From Sphingobium ummariense RL-3 (GTDB lineage: Bacteria; Pseudomonadota; Alphaproteobacteria; Sphingomonadales; Sphingomonadaceae), in contig NZ_AUWY01000123.1 in NCBI RefSeq assembly GCF_000447205.1, forward strand, positions 1-64,000: a stretch of DNA of 64,000 bases, given 5' to 3'. The notes under the pieces are model-generated. The model was given only the letters and a program-made list of their open reading frames with translations. It did not search any database and was not told the origin of the DNA. The translations under genes and the position numbers were made by a program. Shown piece by piece: positions 17,096 to 26,341 of this stretch; positions within the stretch are counted from its first letter, which is position 1, and every line of letters starts with the position of its first letter.

Positions 17096-18483
17096 AGCCG
17101 CGAGGCGATAGCCGCTGGCAGCGTTCCGATCAAATCGTCCGCGATGAAGGCGGGGCCGGCACGCCGCGCCGCCTCGCCATGCAGCCACACCGCCTCGCAG
17201 GCGGCGCGGAAGGGATCGCCCGTCACCGCCAGCCTTCCGGCCGCAAGGCCCGCAAGCACGTCCCCGGTCCCCGCCGTGGACAGCCAGGAGGAAAAGCCGC
17301 GCGTCACCGCCGCCCGGCCATCGGGCGCGGCGATCACGCTGTCCGGTCCCTTGTAGATCACCACCGCCTGCGTCAGCCGCGCCGCCTCCAGCGCCCGGTC
17401 GATCTTGCTGCCCGGCAGATCGCCGAACAGCCGGACGAACTCCCCCTCATGCGGCGTGAGGATCGCTCCGGCGGGAATGGCGTCCCGCCCCTTCTCCCCG
17501 AGCAGGGTGAGCGCATCCGCGTCGAGCACGATCCGATGCCCGCTCGCCAGCGCCGCCTCCATCCGTGCGCGCCCATCTTCGTCGCGGCCAAGCCCCGGTC
17601 CCACCAGAACCGTGGCAATCCGCTTGTCGCTCACTGCCTCGGTGATGTCGGCGGGCGCAACAACGTGGCGGTGAACGATGGCATCCGGCCCGGAGCCGGC
17701 CACCACTGCGGCAAAATGCCGGATCGACCCCGCGCCCGAATGCGCCGCCGCGCGCGCCGCGAGCAAGCTCGCCCCGGCCATGCCCCCGCCAATGACGGCA
17801 ACCAGCCCACGCGTATATTTATGCGCCTCCGGCTCAGGCGCTTGCAGATCGGGCACCGCAAGGCTGTGGATCGCGGAAGGAACAGGGATGCCGATATCCG
17901 CACACACCAGCCGATCGAACCGATCTGCCGCCGGGTGAAGCAGATGGGCGGGCTTCAGCGCTCCCAACGCGATGCAGGTGCCGAAGTGCGGCACCGGTGA
18001 CAGGAGGGCGCCATCATCGGTCGCCACGCCGCTTGGCAGGTCGATGCTGTGGCTGAGACTCGCCCGGCAGACCAGTTCGTCCAGCTTTCCGGCGACCTTC
18101 TCGTCCAGCCCGCGCGTCAGGCCCGTGCCGAACAGCGCGTCGACCAGCTGAGCCGCCGGAGCAGCATCGGCCAGGCTCTCTACCGGCCCATCCCACGCCC
18201 CCCGCGCGCGCTTGCTGGATTCCGTACGGCTCTCGCCGAGCGCCGCCACGCGCACAGGCACGCCCCGCCCGCGCAGCAGCCGGGCGATGACGAAACCGTC
18301 TCCGCCATTATTCCCCGGCCCGCACAGGACCAGCGTCTCGCGCCTGCCCCCGGCTCGCCAGATCACCTCCGCGGCGGCGGCCCCCGCCCGCTCCATCAGG
18401 TCATATTCGGGAACGCCGGCATCGAACGCCGCCTGCTCGGCCGCCCGCATCGCCGCCGCCGTCAGCACGGGCAGGCCCTGCAT
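17092..18483 (-). CDS. nnr: Bifunctional NAD(P)HX epimerase / ADP-dependent dehydratase
   Basis: Repairs hydrated NADH and NADPH. The N-terminal YjeF epimerase domain (about 1-200) shows CGPGNNGGDGFVIARLL. The C-terminal ribokinase-like dehydratase domain shows LTPHEGEFVRLFG and the phosphate-binding STAGTGDVLAGL. At 463 residues both domains are complete. The ATG at 18483 shares one base with the upstream lipoprotein stop (TGATG); a GTG one codon earlier is also possible. It is coupled to the RNA methyltransferase downstream. Confidence 0.93.
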   Translation of the reverse strand: MQGLPVLTAAAMRAAEQAAFDAGVPEYDLMERAGAAAAEVIWRAGGRRETLVLCGPGNNGGDGFVIARLLRGRGVPVRVAALGESRTESSKRARGAWDGPVESLADAAPAAQLVDALFGTGLTRGLDEKVAGKLDELVCRASLSHSIDLPSGVATDDGALLSPVPHFGTCIALGALKPAHLLHPAADRFDRLVCADIGIPVPSAIHSLAVPDLQAPEPEAHKYTRGLVAVIGGGMAGASLLAARAAAHSGAGSIRHFAAVVAGSGPDAIVHRHVVAPADITEAVSDKRIATVLVGPGLGRDEDGRARMEAALASGHRIVLDADALTLLGEKGRDAIPAGAILTPHEGEFVRLFGDLPGSKIDRALEAARLTQAVVIYKGPDSVIAAPDGRAAVTRGFSSWLSTAGTGDVLAGLAAGRLAVTGDPFRAACEAVWLHGEAARRAGPAFIADDLIGTLPAAIASRL

Positions 18484-18848
18484 CACTGTCCCTTTGCAAT
18501 GGTGGCGGGCAGCCGATAGCGATCCCCGCCCACGCTCACCTCGATCCGGCCCTGCCCGACGATCTTCACCTTCGCCTGCTCCGCCCCGTCGGCAGGCATC
18601 AGTCCGTGGCCATCATCGACGATGCGGAACCGGCGGAAGCCCCCATCCGGGTGCCGCAGGGTCAGCAGCTTGCCGTCGCGCTCGATCAGGCAGTCTCGCG
18701 CCCAGTCGGCCTCCGGCCCGATGGCGCATTCGGCGTGTCCGTCGTCGGGCTCACTACCGTTGCCCACCACAGGCGCCTCGCCGCAGGCCGAAAGGGCGAG
18801 GCACAGCAGCCCCGCCCCCAAGATCGTCTCAGATATCCGCGAATACAT
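18483..18848 (-). CDS. Small predicted lipoprotein
   Basis: A 121-residue protein with an N-terminal hydrophobic stretch ending in the lipobox LSAC ([11 protein letters not shown]), so it is predicted to be lipidated at that cysteine and held in a membrane facing the periplasm. The mature part is small and beta-like, with no domain I recognise. Its start lies inside the 3' end of ilvD (20-base overlap), and its stop overlaps the next start, so all three genes are probably cotranscribed. Confidence 0.75.
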   Translation of the reverse strand: MYSRISETILGAGLLCLALSACGEAPVVGNGSEPDDGHAECAIGPEADWARDCLIERDGKLLTLRHPDGGFRRFRIVDDGHGLMPADGAEQAKVKIVGQGRIEVSVGGDRYRLPATIAKGQ

Positions 18849-20550
18849 GGGTTTCGGCCTTCGCTCCGGGATGCGTCACCGCACCCTTGTAGGCCGGACC
18901 CACATTCTGTGCATAGCGCCACAAGGCGCCCGCCTGATAATCGTTGCGGCGCGGCTCCCAGGCCTTGCGGCGCTCCTCCAGCACCGCCGGATCGACCAGC
19001 AGGTCGATGGTGCCGGCTTCCGCGTCGATCGCGATCTGGTCACCATCCTCGACGAGCGCGATCGGGCCGCCATCCGCCGCCTCCGGCCCGACATGGCCGA
19101 TGCAGAAGCCGCGCGTGCCGCCGGAAAAACGCCCGTCGGTGATAAGCGCCACCTTCTCCCCCAACCCCTGGCCGTAGAGTGCAGCGGTCGTCGACAGCAT
19201 CTCGCGCATGCCCGGGCCGCCCTTGGGGCCTTCATAGCGAATGACGACCACGGTGCCTTCCTTGATCGCGTTCGCCTCGACGGCGGCGAAGGCGTCCTCC
19301 TCTCGCTCGAACACCTTGGCCGTGCCGGTGAACTGGAGCCGGTGCATGCCGGCGACCTTCACGATCGCACCCTCGGGCGCCAGCGACCCCTTCAGCCCCA
19401 CGACGCCGCCGGTCGGGGTGATCGGCGTCTTCGCGTCATAGATTACCTTCTGGTCGGGGTTCCACGTGACCTCGTCGATATTCTCGCCCAGCGTCTTGCC
19501 CGTCACCGTCATGCAGTCGAGGTGCAGGAAGCCCTCGGCCGCCAGCGTCTTCATCAGCATGTAGATGCCGCCCGCATCGTGCATGTCCCTCGCGACATAG
19601 CGCCCGCCCGGCTTCAGGTCGGCGATATAGGGCGTGGTCTTGAAGATCTCGGCCACGTCGAACAGATCGAAATCGATGCCGCACTCGTTCGCCATGGCAG
19701 GCAGGTGCAGCGCGCCATTGGTGGAGCCGCCGGTCGCCGCGACGATCCGCGCCGCGTTCACGAACGCTTCCTTCGTGCAGATGTCCCGGGGACGCAGATT
19801 CTTCGCAATCAATTCCATGACCTGACGCCCTGCCGCCACCGCGATCTCCTCGCGCGACTTGTAAGGAGCCGGCGCCATATTGCTGTTCGGCAGGGATAAT
19901 CCGATCGCCTCGCCGACGCAGGCCATGGTGTTGGCGGTATATTGGCCGCCGCAGGCGCCATGGCCGGGGCACGCCGCCTTCTCGATCGCCGTCACCTCGG
20001 ACAGCGGGCAATTGCCGGCGGCATAGCGCCCCACCACCTCGAACACGTCGATGACGGTCAGGTCGCGCTCCTGATAGCGGCCGGGCAGGATCGACCCGCC
20101 ATAGACGAAGATCGACGGCACGTTGAGCCGCAGCATCGCCATCATCATGCCGGGCAGCGACTTGTCGCAGCCCGCGAAGGTGACGAGCGCATCATAGCAA
20201 TGGCCGCGCACCGACAGCTCGACCGAATCCGCGATCACCTCGCGGCTGACCAGCGAGCTCTTCATGCCCTGGTGCCCCATGGCGATGCCGTCAGTGACGG
20301 TGATGGTGTTGAACCGGCGGGGCATCCCGCCCGCCTCGTTGACGCCACGGCGGCACCAATCGGCCTGCATGTCCAGCGTGGTGTTGCATGGCGCGCTGTC
20401 GTTGCCGGCGGACGCGATGCCTACGAAGGGCCGGGCGATCTCTTCTTCGGTAAGGCCCATCGCGTAATAATAGCTGCGGTGCGGCGCGCTCTCCACGCCG
20501 ACCGAGACGTAGCGGCTCGGCAGCTTGGACTTGTCGAATGTGTGAGACAT
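18829..20550 (-). CDS. ilvD: Dihydroxy-acid dehydratase
   Basis: Dehydrates 2,3-dihydroxy acids in valine, isoleucine and leucine synthesis. Candidate iron-sulfur ligands are Cys55 (DSAPCNTT), Cys128 ([13 protein letters not shown]) and Cys200 ([13 protein letters not shown]). The C-terminal signature [16 protein letters not shown] is intact. At 573 residues it is full length. The start [10 protein letters not shown] has AGGGTAGG upstream. It begins an operon that continues through the lipoprotein, NAD(P)HX repair and RNA methyltransferase genes, which have no evident pathway link to it. Confidence 0.96.
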   Translation of the reverse strand: MSHTFDKSKLPSRYVSVGVESAPHRSYYYAMGLTEEEIARPFVGIASAGNDSAPCNTTLDMQADWCRRGVNEAGGMPRRFNTITVTDGIAMGHQGMKSSLVSREVIADSVELSVRGHCYDALVTFAGCDKSLPGMMMAMLRLNVPSIFVYGGSILPGRYQERDLTVIDVFEVVGRYAAGNCPLSEVTAIEKAACPGHGACGGQYTANTMACVGEAIGLSLPNSNMAPAPYKSREEIAVAAGRQVMELIAKNLRPRDICTKEAFVNAARIVAATGGSTNGALHLPAMANECGIDFDLFDVAEIFKTTPYIADLKPGGRYVARDMHDAGGIYMLMKTLAAEGFLHLDCMTVTGKTLGENIDEVTWNPDQKVIYDAKTPITPTGGVVGLKGSLAPEGAIVKVAGMHRLQFTGTAKVFEREEDAFAAVEANAIKEGTVVVIRYEGPKGGPGMREMLSTTAALYGQGLGEKVALITDGRFSGGTRGFCIGHVGPEAADGGPIALVEDGDQIAIDAEAGTIDLLVDPAVLEERRKAWEPRRNDYQAGALWRYAQNVGPAYKGAVTHPGAKAETHVFADI

Positions 20551-20598
20551 GAGAAACCTACCCTTCTGGAGCGCGCGCTATTTCCAAAAATATGCGAT

Positions 20599-21315
20599 TC
20601 ACGCAAGTCTGTTGCGACATTCCAGCGCAATGGGACCCAAAATTTCCGCAAAGCGCTTCTGTCCCGCAGGATCGCCGACCAGATCCTGCCGCATTTCCAC
20701 CCCCAGATAGGGAATGCCGCCCGCTTCGGCATGGCGGTTCATGGTCGCGTTGAGCAATCTGCCGGAATAGGGCTGCTGGTCGCCGACCTTCAGGCCCGCC
20801 GCTTCCAGCAGCGGGATGGCGATCCGTGCTGCGCGGTCGTCCTCATTGTAGAGCACGCCGATGTCCCACGGCCGCTTCTGATCGGGATCGCTGGCGAGCC
20901 GGGGCGTGAAGCTGTGTACCGACAGGATGAAGGGTGACGTCATGCCGTCGAGCAGTTGCTCGACGCGCTGATGATAGGGGTGGTGGAAGCGCATCATCCG
21001 CTCCGTCAGGTCGGCGTCGCGATTGCCGGGAACGGCATGGCCATCGCTCATCACGGGCAGCAGGCCGGGCGCATCCTCCTCGCGGTTGAGGTCGATGACG
21101 AGGCGCGATACGCCGCCCAGGATCGCCGTGCAGCCCAGCTGATCCGCCAGCGCGGCGGACACCTCCGCCACGCCGATGTCGACGGCGATGTGCTCGCGCA
21201 GCAGCGCCGCTTCTATGCCAAGGTCGATATCGGCCGGCACATGCGAAGAGGCATGGTCGGCGATGATCAGCAGGTCCAGCGTCCCGCCGTCGATCTGCGT
21301 GAAGGCCTCGCTCAT
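20599..21315 (-). CDS. N-formylglutamate amidohydrolase family protein
   Basis: A 238-residue metal-dependent hydrolase of the HutG/FGase family. Landmarks are LIIADHASSHVP near the N-terminus, SRLVIDLNRE, FILSVHSFTP and the late GVEMRQDLVGD. The ATG at 21315 overlaps the ispE stop as ATGA, which decides the start. No histidine-degradation genes are nearby, so it may act on a different N-formyl or N-acyl amino acid. Confidence 0.85.
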   Translation of the reverse strand: MSEAFTQIDGGTLDLLIIADHASSHVPADIDLGIEAALLREHIAVDIGVAEVSAALADQLGCTAILGGVSRLVIDLNREEDAPGLLPVMSDGHAVPGNRDADLTERMMRFHHPYHQRVEQLLDGMTSPFILSVHSFTPRLASDPDQKRPWDIGVLYNEDDRAARIAIPLLEAAGLKVGDQQPYSGRLLNATMNRHAEAGGIPYLGVEMRQDLVGDPAGQKRFAEILGPIALECRNRLA

Positions 21316-22205
21316 CCCTTGATCCTCGTCGCCATGGTCCACCAATCGGGATGCGCAGCGCGTATGTTCGTCGTAGCCGCATCCCGCTGCGCCGCATCGT
21401 CGAACAGGGCAAAGCAGGTCGCACCGGAACCCGACATGCGTGCGAGCCGCACCCCCGCTTGCGAGCGCAACCGCGCCAACACGTCGGAGATAACGGGCGC
21501 AAGCGCAATTGCAGGATTTTCCAGGTCGTTACGGCCCATCTCTACCAACTCATCGAATCTCTCTGCGACAAGAGCGCCGCGATCCTTCCGGTCCCAGACG
21601 GCAAAGACTGGTCCGGTCGGCACTGCCACGCCAGGATTGACCAGCAGCATCGGCCGCTCGCTCAACCCCTCGATGGCGCAGGCCTCCAGCCCTTCGCCCC
21701 GCCCCGTCACCCGCTGCGTGACGCTGCGCAGGCAAGCCGGCACGTCCGATCCCAGCTCCAGCGCCAGCCTTTCCAGCACGATCTGGTCCACGGAAGCATC
21801 CCACAGCCGCACCAGAAGCCGCAGCGCCGCCGCGGCGTCGGCCGATCCGCCGCCGATGCCCGACGCCACAGGCAAGCTCTTGAAAAGATGTAGCTTTGCA
21901 CCTCTCCGCTCCCCCAGGAAGGCCTGCAGTTTAATGGCCGCCTCGCTGACCAGGTTGCCCGCACCATTTCCCAGCCCGGCCCCGAACGGCCCGTCGACGC
22001 TGAGCGCGATCATCCCGTCGTCCGTCGCGAAACCGCTCAGCCGATCGCCGTCTTCGGCAAAGACGAACAGGCTCTCCAGTTCATGAAAGCCATCGTCCCG
22101 CCGCCTCCGCACATGAAGCGCCAGGTTGACCTTGGCATAGGCGATTTCCGTGATTGGATCGGCAACAGTCACGACGGATGCGCTGTCCGCTTCAGGGTGC
22201 GGCAT
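21312..22205 (-). CDS. ispE: 4-diphosphocytidyl-2-C-methyl-D-erythritol kinase
   Basis: Phosphorylates CDP-methylerythritol in the MEP isoprenoid pathway. It is a GHMP-fold kinase: AKVNLALHV holds the substrate-side lysine, and LPVASGIGGGSADAAAAL is the ATP loop with the catalytic aspartate. Length is 297 residues. It overlaps the TPR gene upstream by 14 bases and the amidohydrolase downstream by 4, so all are on one transcript. Confidence 0.95.
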   Translation of the reverse strand: MPHPEADSASVVTVADPITEIAYAKVNLALHVRRRRDDGFHELESLFVFAEDGDRLSGFATDDGMIALSVDGPFGAGLGNGAGNLVSEAAIKLQAFLGERRGAKLHLFKSLPVASGIGGGSADAAAALRLLVRLWDASVDQIVLERLALELGSDVPACLRSVTQRVTGRGEGLEACAIEGLSERPMLLVNPGVAVPTGPVFAVWDRKDRGALVAERFDELVEMGRNDLENPAIALAPVISDVLARLRSQAGVRLARMSGSGATCFALFDDAAQRDAATTNIRAAHPDWWTMATRIKG

Positions 22206-23808
22206 ATTCGGGCTTCATTCCCTCTCTGGCCTTGGCCGCCAACCGCTCGGCGGCGTCCCCCTCGGCGAACACCGCCGCCGCGCGCCACGCATAGCGCGCC
22301 TCATAGCGCCGTCCGGCCGCCCACAGTGCATCGCCCAGATGCTCGTTGATCGTCACATCGGTGGGCGCGCCGGCCGCCGCGCGCTCCAGCACGGGCACCG
22401 CCGCCTGGACGTCACCGGTCACGAACTGCGCCCAGCCCAGCGAATCAGTGATCGACGAATCCGTCGGTTTCAGCGCACTCGCTCTCTTCAGCAGCGCCAG
22501 CGCCTCCTCCACATTCTGCCGCCGCTCGACCTGCGCATAGCCCAGATAATTGAGCAGCACCGGCTCGTCCGGCGCCAGCTTCAGTGCCCGCTGCAATACC
22601 GCGCGCGCCTCCTCCCAGCGCTTGCCCTGCTCCAGCGCGCTGCCCTCGAACAGCAGCAGCAGCCAGGGGACGGCGTCGGGCTGGTAGCGCGCCTGCGCCT
22701 GGCGAAAGGCGGCCGCCGCGCCGTCGAAATCACGCACATCCGCCAGCAGGCGGCCAAGCCGCACATACCGCTCCGCCTCTGCGCCGGGTACGGCTGCAAG
22801 CGATTGCGCCAGCGCGATCGCGCCCGGCTTGTCACCGGCTTCGGCCATCGCATCGACCATCTCGCCCTGGGCCAGCGGCGCATGCCAGCTCTTCGCCGGT
22901 ACCTTGCGCGCCTCTTCGGCGCCAAAGACCGGCAGCCCCCCGGCGGTCAGCAGACGCGCGGCGACGATATGGGGTTCGGCGCCCAGAGGATCCGCAAAGG
23001 TCGCGATCCGCGCCAGTCTCGTGCCCATCGCCCTCCCGCTGTCGTCGGTCGCTATATCGACGCCCAACCGCGCGAGCAGCTGTGCAAAACCCCGGGCCGG
23101 CGAGAAGGGCGCGCCGGCCGCATTCTTTCGGCCGCGCAGGATGTCCGCCCGTGCCACTGCATAATTGGCATCGTCCCCCGCGAGCAGCGCCAGCGCCTCC
23201 GCCTTCGCGCCCCGCGCGGCGAGTTGGCCGGCAAAGGTCAACCGTAATGCCGCGGCATCGCTGATCCGCAACGCCAGGGCTCGCTCCATAGCCGGCCGCG
23301 CCGTGTTCAAATCTCCCTTGGCCAGAGCCAGCAGCGCCGTCTGCTCGTCCGCATATCGGCGCGCGAGCGGGGCGAAGCGATCCTTGGGATCCAGCACGGG
23401 CGGCGCATAGGCGCCAGTGGCGCCGGCCGTAATCCAGCTCCGCACCATCGGCGCCAGGAAGGCGAAATTCCCTTCCTCCACCATCCGATCGGTGAAGGCG
23501 CCCGCCGCCGTCCAGTCCTTGCGTTCCAGCGCGTCGCCGATACGCAGCAGTGTGCCGTCCCGCGGCAGCAGCCCTTCGTCGTCCAGCAGCGCGGCGGACT
23601 TCAGCGCCAGCGCCTTGTCCCCGCTTTCCAAGGCCTGGAAATAGGATCGGCGCGCGATATCCATGCTGGTTGGATCGGCGGCCAGCGCCTGGCGATAGCT
23701 GGACACCGCCAGTCCCAGCTCTCCCTCCCCGTCCGCCAGCCGCGCACGCGCATAGGTACGCAGCGCGCCGTCGGGATCGACCGATGCGCCGGCCGCGGCC
23801 GGCAGCAC
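22192..23808 (-). CDS. TPR-repeat protein, probably exported; start uncertain
   Basis: A 538-residue protein (from the GTG at 23808) with several tetratricopeptide units, for example YLGYAQVERRQNVEEALALL, LGWAQFVTGDVQAAVPVLE and LGDALWAAGRRYEARYAW. Such proteins scaffold complexes in the envelope. From the GTG, only a stub of a signal peptide (VLPAAAGA) is coded. The in-frame codons just upstream read KRLILSCLL and complete a good signal peptide, but no ATG, GTG or TTG lies between them and an upstream TAG. An ATT at 23850 with GGAGG five bases upstream is the best initiation candidate. Confidence 0.8.
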   Translation of the reverse strand: MLPAAAGASVDPDGALRTYARARLADGEGELGLAVSSYRQALAADPTSMDIARRSYFQALESGDKALALKSAALLDDEGLLPRDGTLLRIGDALERKDWTAAGAFTDRMVEEGNFAFLAPMVRSWITAGATGAYAPPVLDPKDRFAPLARRYADEQTALLALAKGDLNTARPAMERALALRISDAAALRLTFAGQLAARGAKAEALALLAGDDANYAVARADILRGRKNAAGAPFSPARGFAQLLARLGVDIATDDSGRAMGTRLARIATFADPLGAEPHIVAARLLTAGGLPVFGAEEARKVPAKSWHAPLAQGEMVDAMAEAGDKPGAIALAQSLAAVPGAEAERYVRLGRLLADVRDFDGAAAAFRQAQARYQPDAVPWLLLLFEGSALEQGKRWEEARAVLQRALKLAPDEPVLLNYLGYAQVERRQNVEEALALLKRASALKPTDSSITDSLGWAQFVTGDVQAAVPVLERAAAGAPTDVTINEHLGDALWAAGRRYEARYAWRAAAVFAEGDAAERLAAKAREGMKPEYAAP

Positions 23809-23833
23809 CAGCAGGCAGGACAGGATCAGGCGC

Positions 23834-25486
23834 TTACATGTTCGGATAATTCGGTCCTCCGCCGCCCTCTGGTACTACCCAGTTGATGTTCTGGGTCGGA
23901 TCCTTGATGTCACACGTCTTGCAATGGACACAATTCTGCGCGTTGATCTGGAACCGGGGCTCGCCTTCGTCCAAACCCACCACCTCATAGACGCCTGCCG
24001 GACAATAGCGTTGCGCCGGCTCGTCATAAAGGGGGAGGTTGTAGCTGATCGGGATCGTCGGGTCCTTCAGCTGCAGGTGGACCGGCTGATCCTCTTCATG
24101 ATTGGTGTTCGACAGGAACACAGAGGACAGCCGGTCGAAGCTGATGATGCCGTCGGGCTTGGGATAGGCGATCTTCTCACACGCGTCCTTGGGCCAGATC
24201 TTCTCATTGTCCGGCTTGTGCTTCATCGTGAAGGGCAGGCCGATCTTCAGCGTGCGCATCCACATGTCGATGCCCGCGAGCAGCGTGCCGATCGTGTTGC
24301 CGAACTTGCTGAGCAGCGGCTCGGCATTCTTGACCAGTTGCAGTTCCGTCGCGATCCAGCTCGACCGCAGCCGGTCCTCATAGTCGTGCAGCACGTCGCG
24401 CGACCGTTCGTCCAGGATCGCCTCGAACGCCGCCTCCGCCGCAAGCATACCCGACTTCATCGCCGTATGCGTGCCCTTGATGCGCGGCACGTTGACGAAG
24501 CCCGCCGAGCAGCCGATCAGCGCCCCGCCGGGAAAGACCAGCTTCGGGACCGATTGCCAGCCGCCTTCATTGATCGCGCGCGCGCCGTAGGAAACGCGAC
24601 GTCCGCCTTCCAGATATTCGCGGATCGCCGGATGCTGCTTCCAGCGCTGGAACTCCTCGAACGGGTAAAGGTGGGGGTTGCGGTAGCCAAGGCCCACCAC
24701 GAAGCCCAGCGCCACCTGCCCGTTCGCCTGGTGATAAAGGAAGCCACCGCCATAGGCGTCGGTCAACGGCCAGCCTTGGGTATGGATGACGAGGCCGGGC
24801 TGGTGCTTTGCGGGGTCGATGTCCCACAGTTCCTTCATGCCCAGGCCATAGACCTGCGGCTGGCTGTCTGCGTCCAAGTCGAACTGGCGCTTGAGGATCT
24901 TGGTAAGGTGCCCGCGCGCGCCTTCCGCGAAGAAGGTGTATCGGGCATGCAGTTCCAGCCCCGGCTGCCAGTCCGGCTTCTTCTCGCCGTCGCGGGCGAT
25001 GCCCATGTCGCCGGTGGCGACCCCCTTCACGCTGCCATCCTCGTTGTAGAGGATCTCGGCTGCGGCGAAGCCGGGGAAGATCTCGACGCCCAGCCCCTCG
25101 GCCTGCTCGGCCAGCCAGCGGCAGAGATTGCCCAGCGATCCGGTAAAGGTGCCCTTGTTGTGCATCCAGCCCGGGGTCATGATGTGCGGCATCGTCATCT
25201 TGCCGCTCTTGGTCAGAAACCAGTGGCGGTTGTCCGTGACGGGCACCTGCCCCATCGGGCAGCCGTCTTCCTTCCAGCTCGGCAGCAGCTCGTCGAGCGC
25301 CTTGGGATCGACCACCGCGCCGGACAGGATATGAGCGCCGATCTCGGACCCCTTTTCCAGCACGCACACCGTCAGCTCGCGCCCAGCCTCATTCGCCAGC
25401 TGCTTCAGCCGGATGGCCGCGGAAAGGCCCGCCGGGCCGCCCCCCACAATGACGATGTCATAAGGCATCGATTCCCGTTCGCTCAT
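23834..25486 (-). CDS. Electron-transfer flavoprotein:ubiquinone oxidoreductase
   Basis: Passes electrons from ETF (fatty-acid and amino-acid oxidation) to the quinone pool at the inner membrane. The FAD motif IVIVGGGPAGLSAAIRL is at the N-terminus, followed by PGGALIGCSAGFVN. The C-terminal 4Fe-4S cysteines are seen in RYCPAGVYE and CVHCKTCDIKDP, ending GGGGPNYPNM as is typical. GGAGGGATT precedes the ATG at 25486, which settles the start against a longer open frame. 550 residues. Confidence 0.96.
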   Translation of the reverse strand: MSERESMPYDIVIVGGGPAGLSAAIRLKQLANEAGRELTVCVLEKGSEIGAHILSGAVVDPKALDELLPSWKEDGCPMGQVPVTDNRHWFLTKSGKMTMPHIMTPGWMHNKGTFTGSLGNLCRWLAEQAEGLGVEIFPGFAAAEILYNEDGSVKGVATGDMGIARDGEKKPDWQPGLELHARYTFFAEGARGHLTKILKRQFDLDADSQPQVYGLGMKELWDIDPAKHQPGLVIHTQGWPLTDAYGGGFLYHQANGQVALGFVVGLGYRNPHLYPFEEFQRWKQHPAIREYLEGGRRVSYGARAINEGGWQSVPKLVFPGGALIGCSAGFVNVPRIKGTHTAMKSGMLAAEAAFEAILDERSRDVLHDYEDRLRSSWIATELQLVKNAEPLLSKFGNTIGTLLAGIDMWMRTLKIGLPFTMKHKPDNEKIWPKDACEKIAYPKPDGIISFDRLSSVFLSNTNHEEDQPVHLQLKDPTIPISYNLPLYDEPAQRYCPAGVYEVVGLDEGEPRFQINAQNCVHCKTCDIKDPTQNINWVVPEGGGGPNYPNM

Positions 25487-25540
25487 AATCCCTCCATAGC
25501 GAGCGTCCCCGATGGCCTTCCCTCTCCCATCCGGTCGCCG

Positions 25541-25553
25541 TGTTACACTAACA
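25541..25553. promoter_or_regulatory. Small palindrome in the divergent ETF-QO / UDG-like promoter region
   Basis: TGTTA-CAC-TAACA is a perfect 5-base inverted repeat with a 3-base centre, lying between the two divergent genes. It also contains a TACACT resembling a -10 box. It could be a repressor site, but a 13-base palindrome may arise by chance. Confidence 0.25.
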
Positions 25554-25627
25554 TTCTGCCACAAGCGGCGATGAAGATTCTTGACCACGGCGTCAACCTC
25601 TGGCCCTAGAGGAGGATGCGGGGTGCA

Positions 25628-26341
25628 ATGCAGGTTACCGAGGCCGCGGCTGCCGGCGCCTATCTGGCGTGGTGGGCTCAGGCAGGCGTCGATTGCGCGA
25701 CGGGAGAGGCGCCGGTCAACTGGCTGCGCCCTTCACCCATGCCGCGCGCGGGGCAGTCGGCACCCTCCATCGCCCCTATTGCTGAAAAGCCCCGAACGCT
25801 GGAAGCGTTCCAGCAATGGCTCGCAACTGATCCCGCCCAGCCGGAACGTGGCTGGCACGGTCAGCCGATCCTCCCCACGGGTCCTGCCATGGCAAGACTG
25901 ATGGTGGTCACCGACATGCCGGATCCCGCTGACGTAGCAGCGGCAAGCCTGCTTGCCGAACGCGCCGGACTGCTGCTGGACGCCATGCTGGCCGCCATCG
26001 GACTGGCACGCGGCGACATCTATCTCACTTCCCTTTTCCTGTCGCGTGCACCGGGCGGCATGGTAGAAGCGGCCGACCTGGGCGTCGCCGCGGAACGCAT
26101 GCGCTCCCATGTCGCCCTGGCGGCCCCCCGACGCCTGTTGATACTGGGCGACCGGACCACCCGTGCCTTGATGCCGTCGAACGACAGCCGGCCCGCCGAT
26201 GCTTTACGCCCCTTTAACCATGATGGCGGCACTGTGCCCGCTCTCGCCACATTCCATCCGCGCCTCCTGCTGGGCCAGCCGGCAGCGAAGGCGGAATGCT
26301 GGCGCGTCCTGCAAAGCCTGATCGAGGAAGACCATCCGTGA
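25628..26341 (+). CDS. Divergent uracil-DNA glycosylase-fold protein
   Basis: A 237-residue protein resembling family-4-type uracil-DNA glycosylases in its second half: RAGLLLDAMLAAIGLARGDIYLTSLF, an LLILGDRTTRALM segment and the substrate-pocket-like ATFHPRLLLGQPAAK. The cysteines that hold the iron-sulfur cluster in family 4 are not evident, and the motif-1 region reads TDMPDPADV instead of GEAPG, so activity is doubtful. Start: ATG 25616 abuts GGAGG with no spacer, while ATG 25628 leaves 12 bases, so the latter is preferred. Its last bases overlap the transglycosylase start (GTGA). Confidence 0.6.
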   Translation: MQVTEAAAAGAYLAWWAQAGVDCATGEAPVNWLRPSPMPRAGQSAPSIAPIAEKPRTLEAFQQWLATDPAQPERGWHGQPILPTGPAMARLMVVTDMPDPADVAAASLLAERAGLLLDAMLAAIGLARGDIYLTSLFLSRAPGGMVEAADLGVAAERMRSHVALAAPRRLLILGDRTTRALMPSNDSRPADALRPFNHDGGTVPALATFHPRLLLGQPAAKAECWRVLQSLIEEDHP

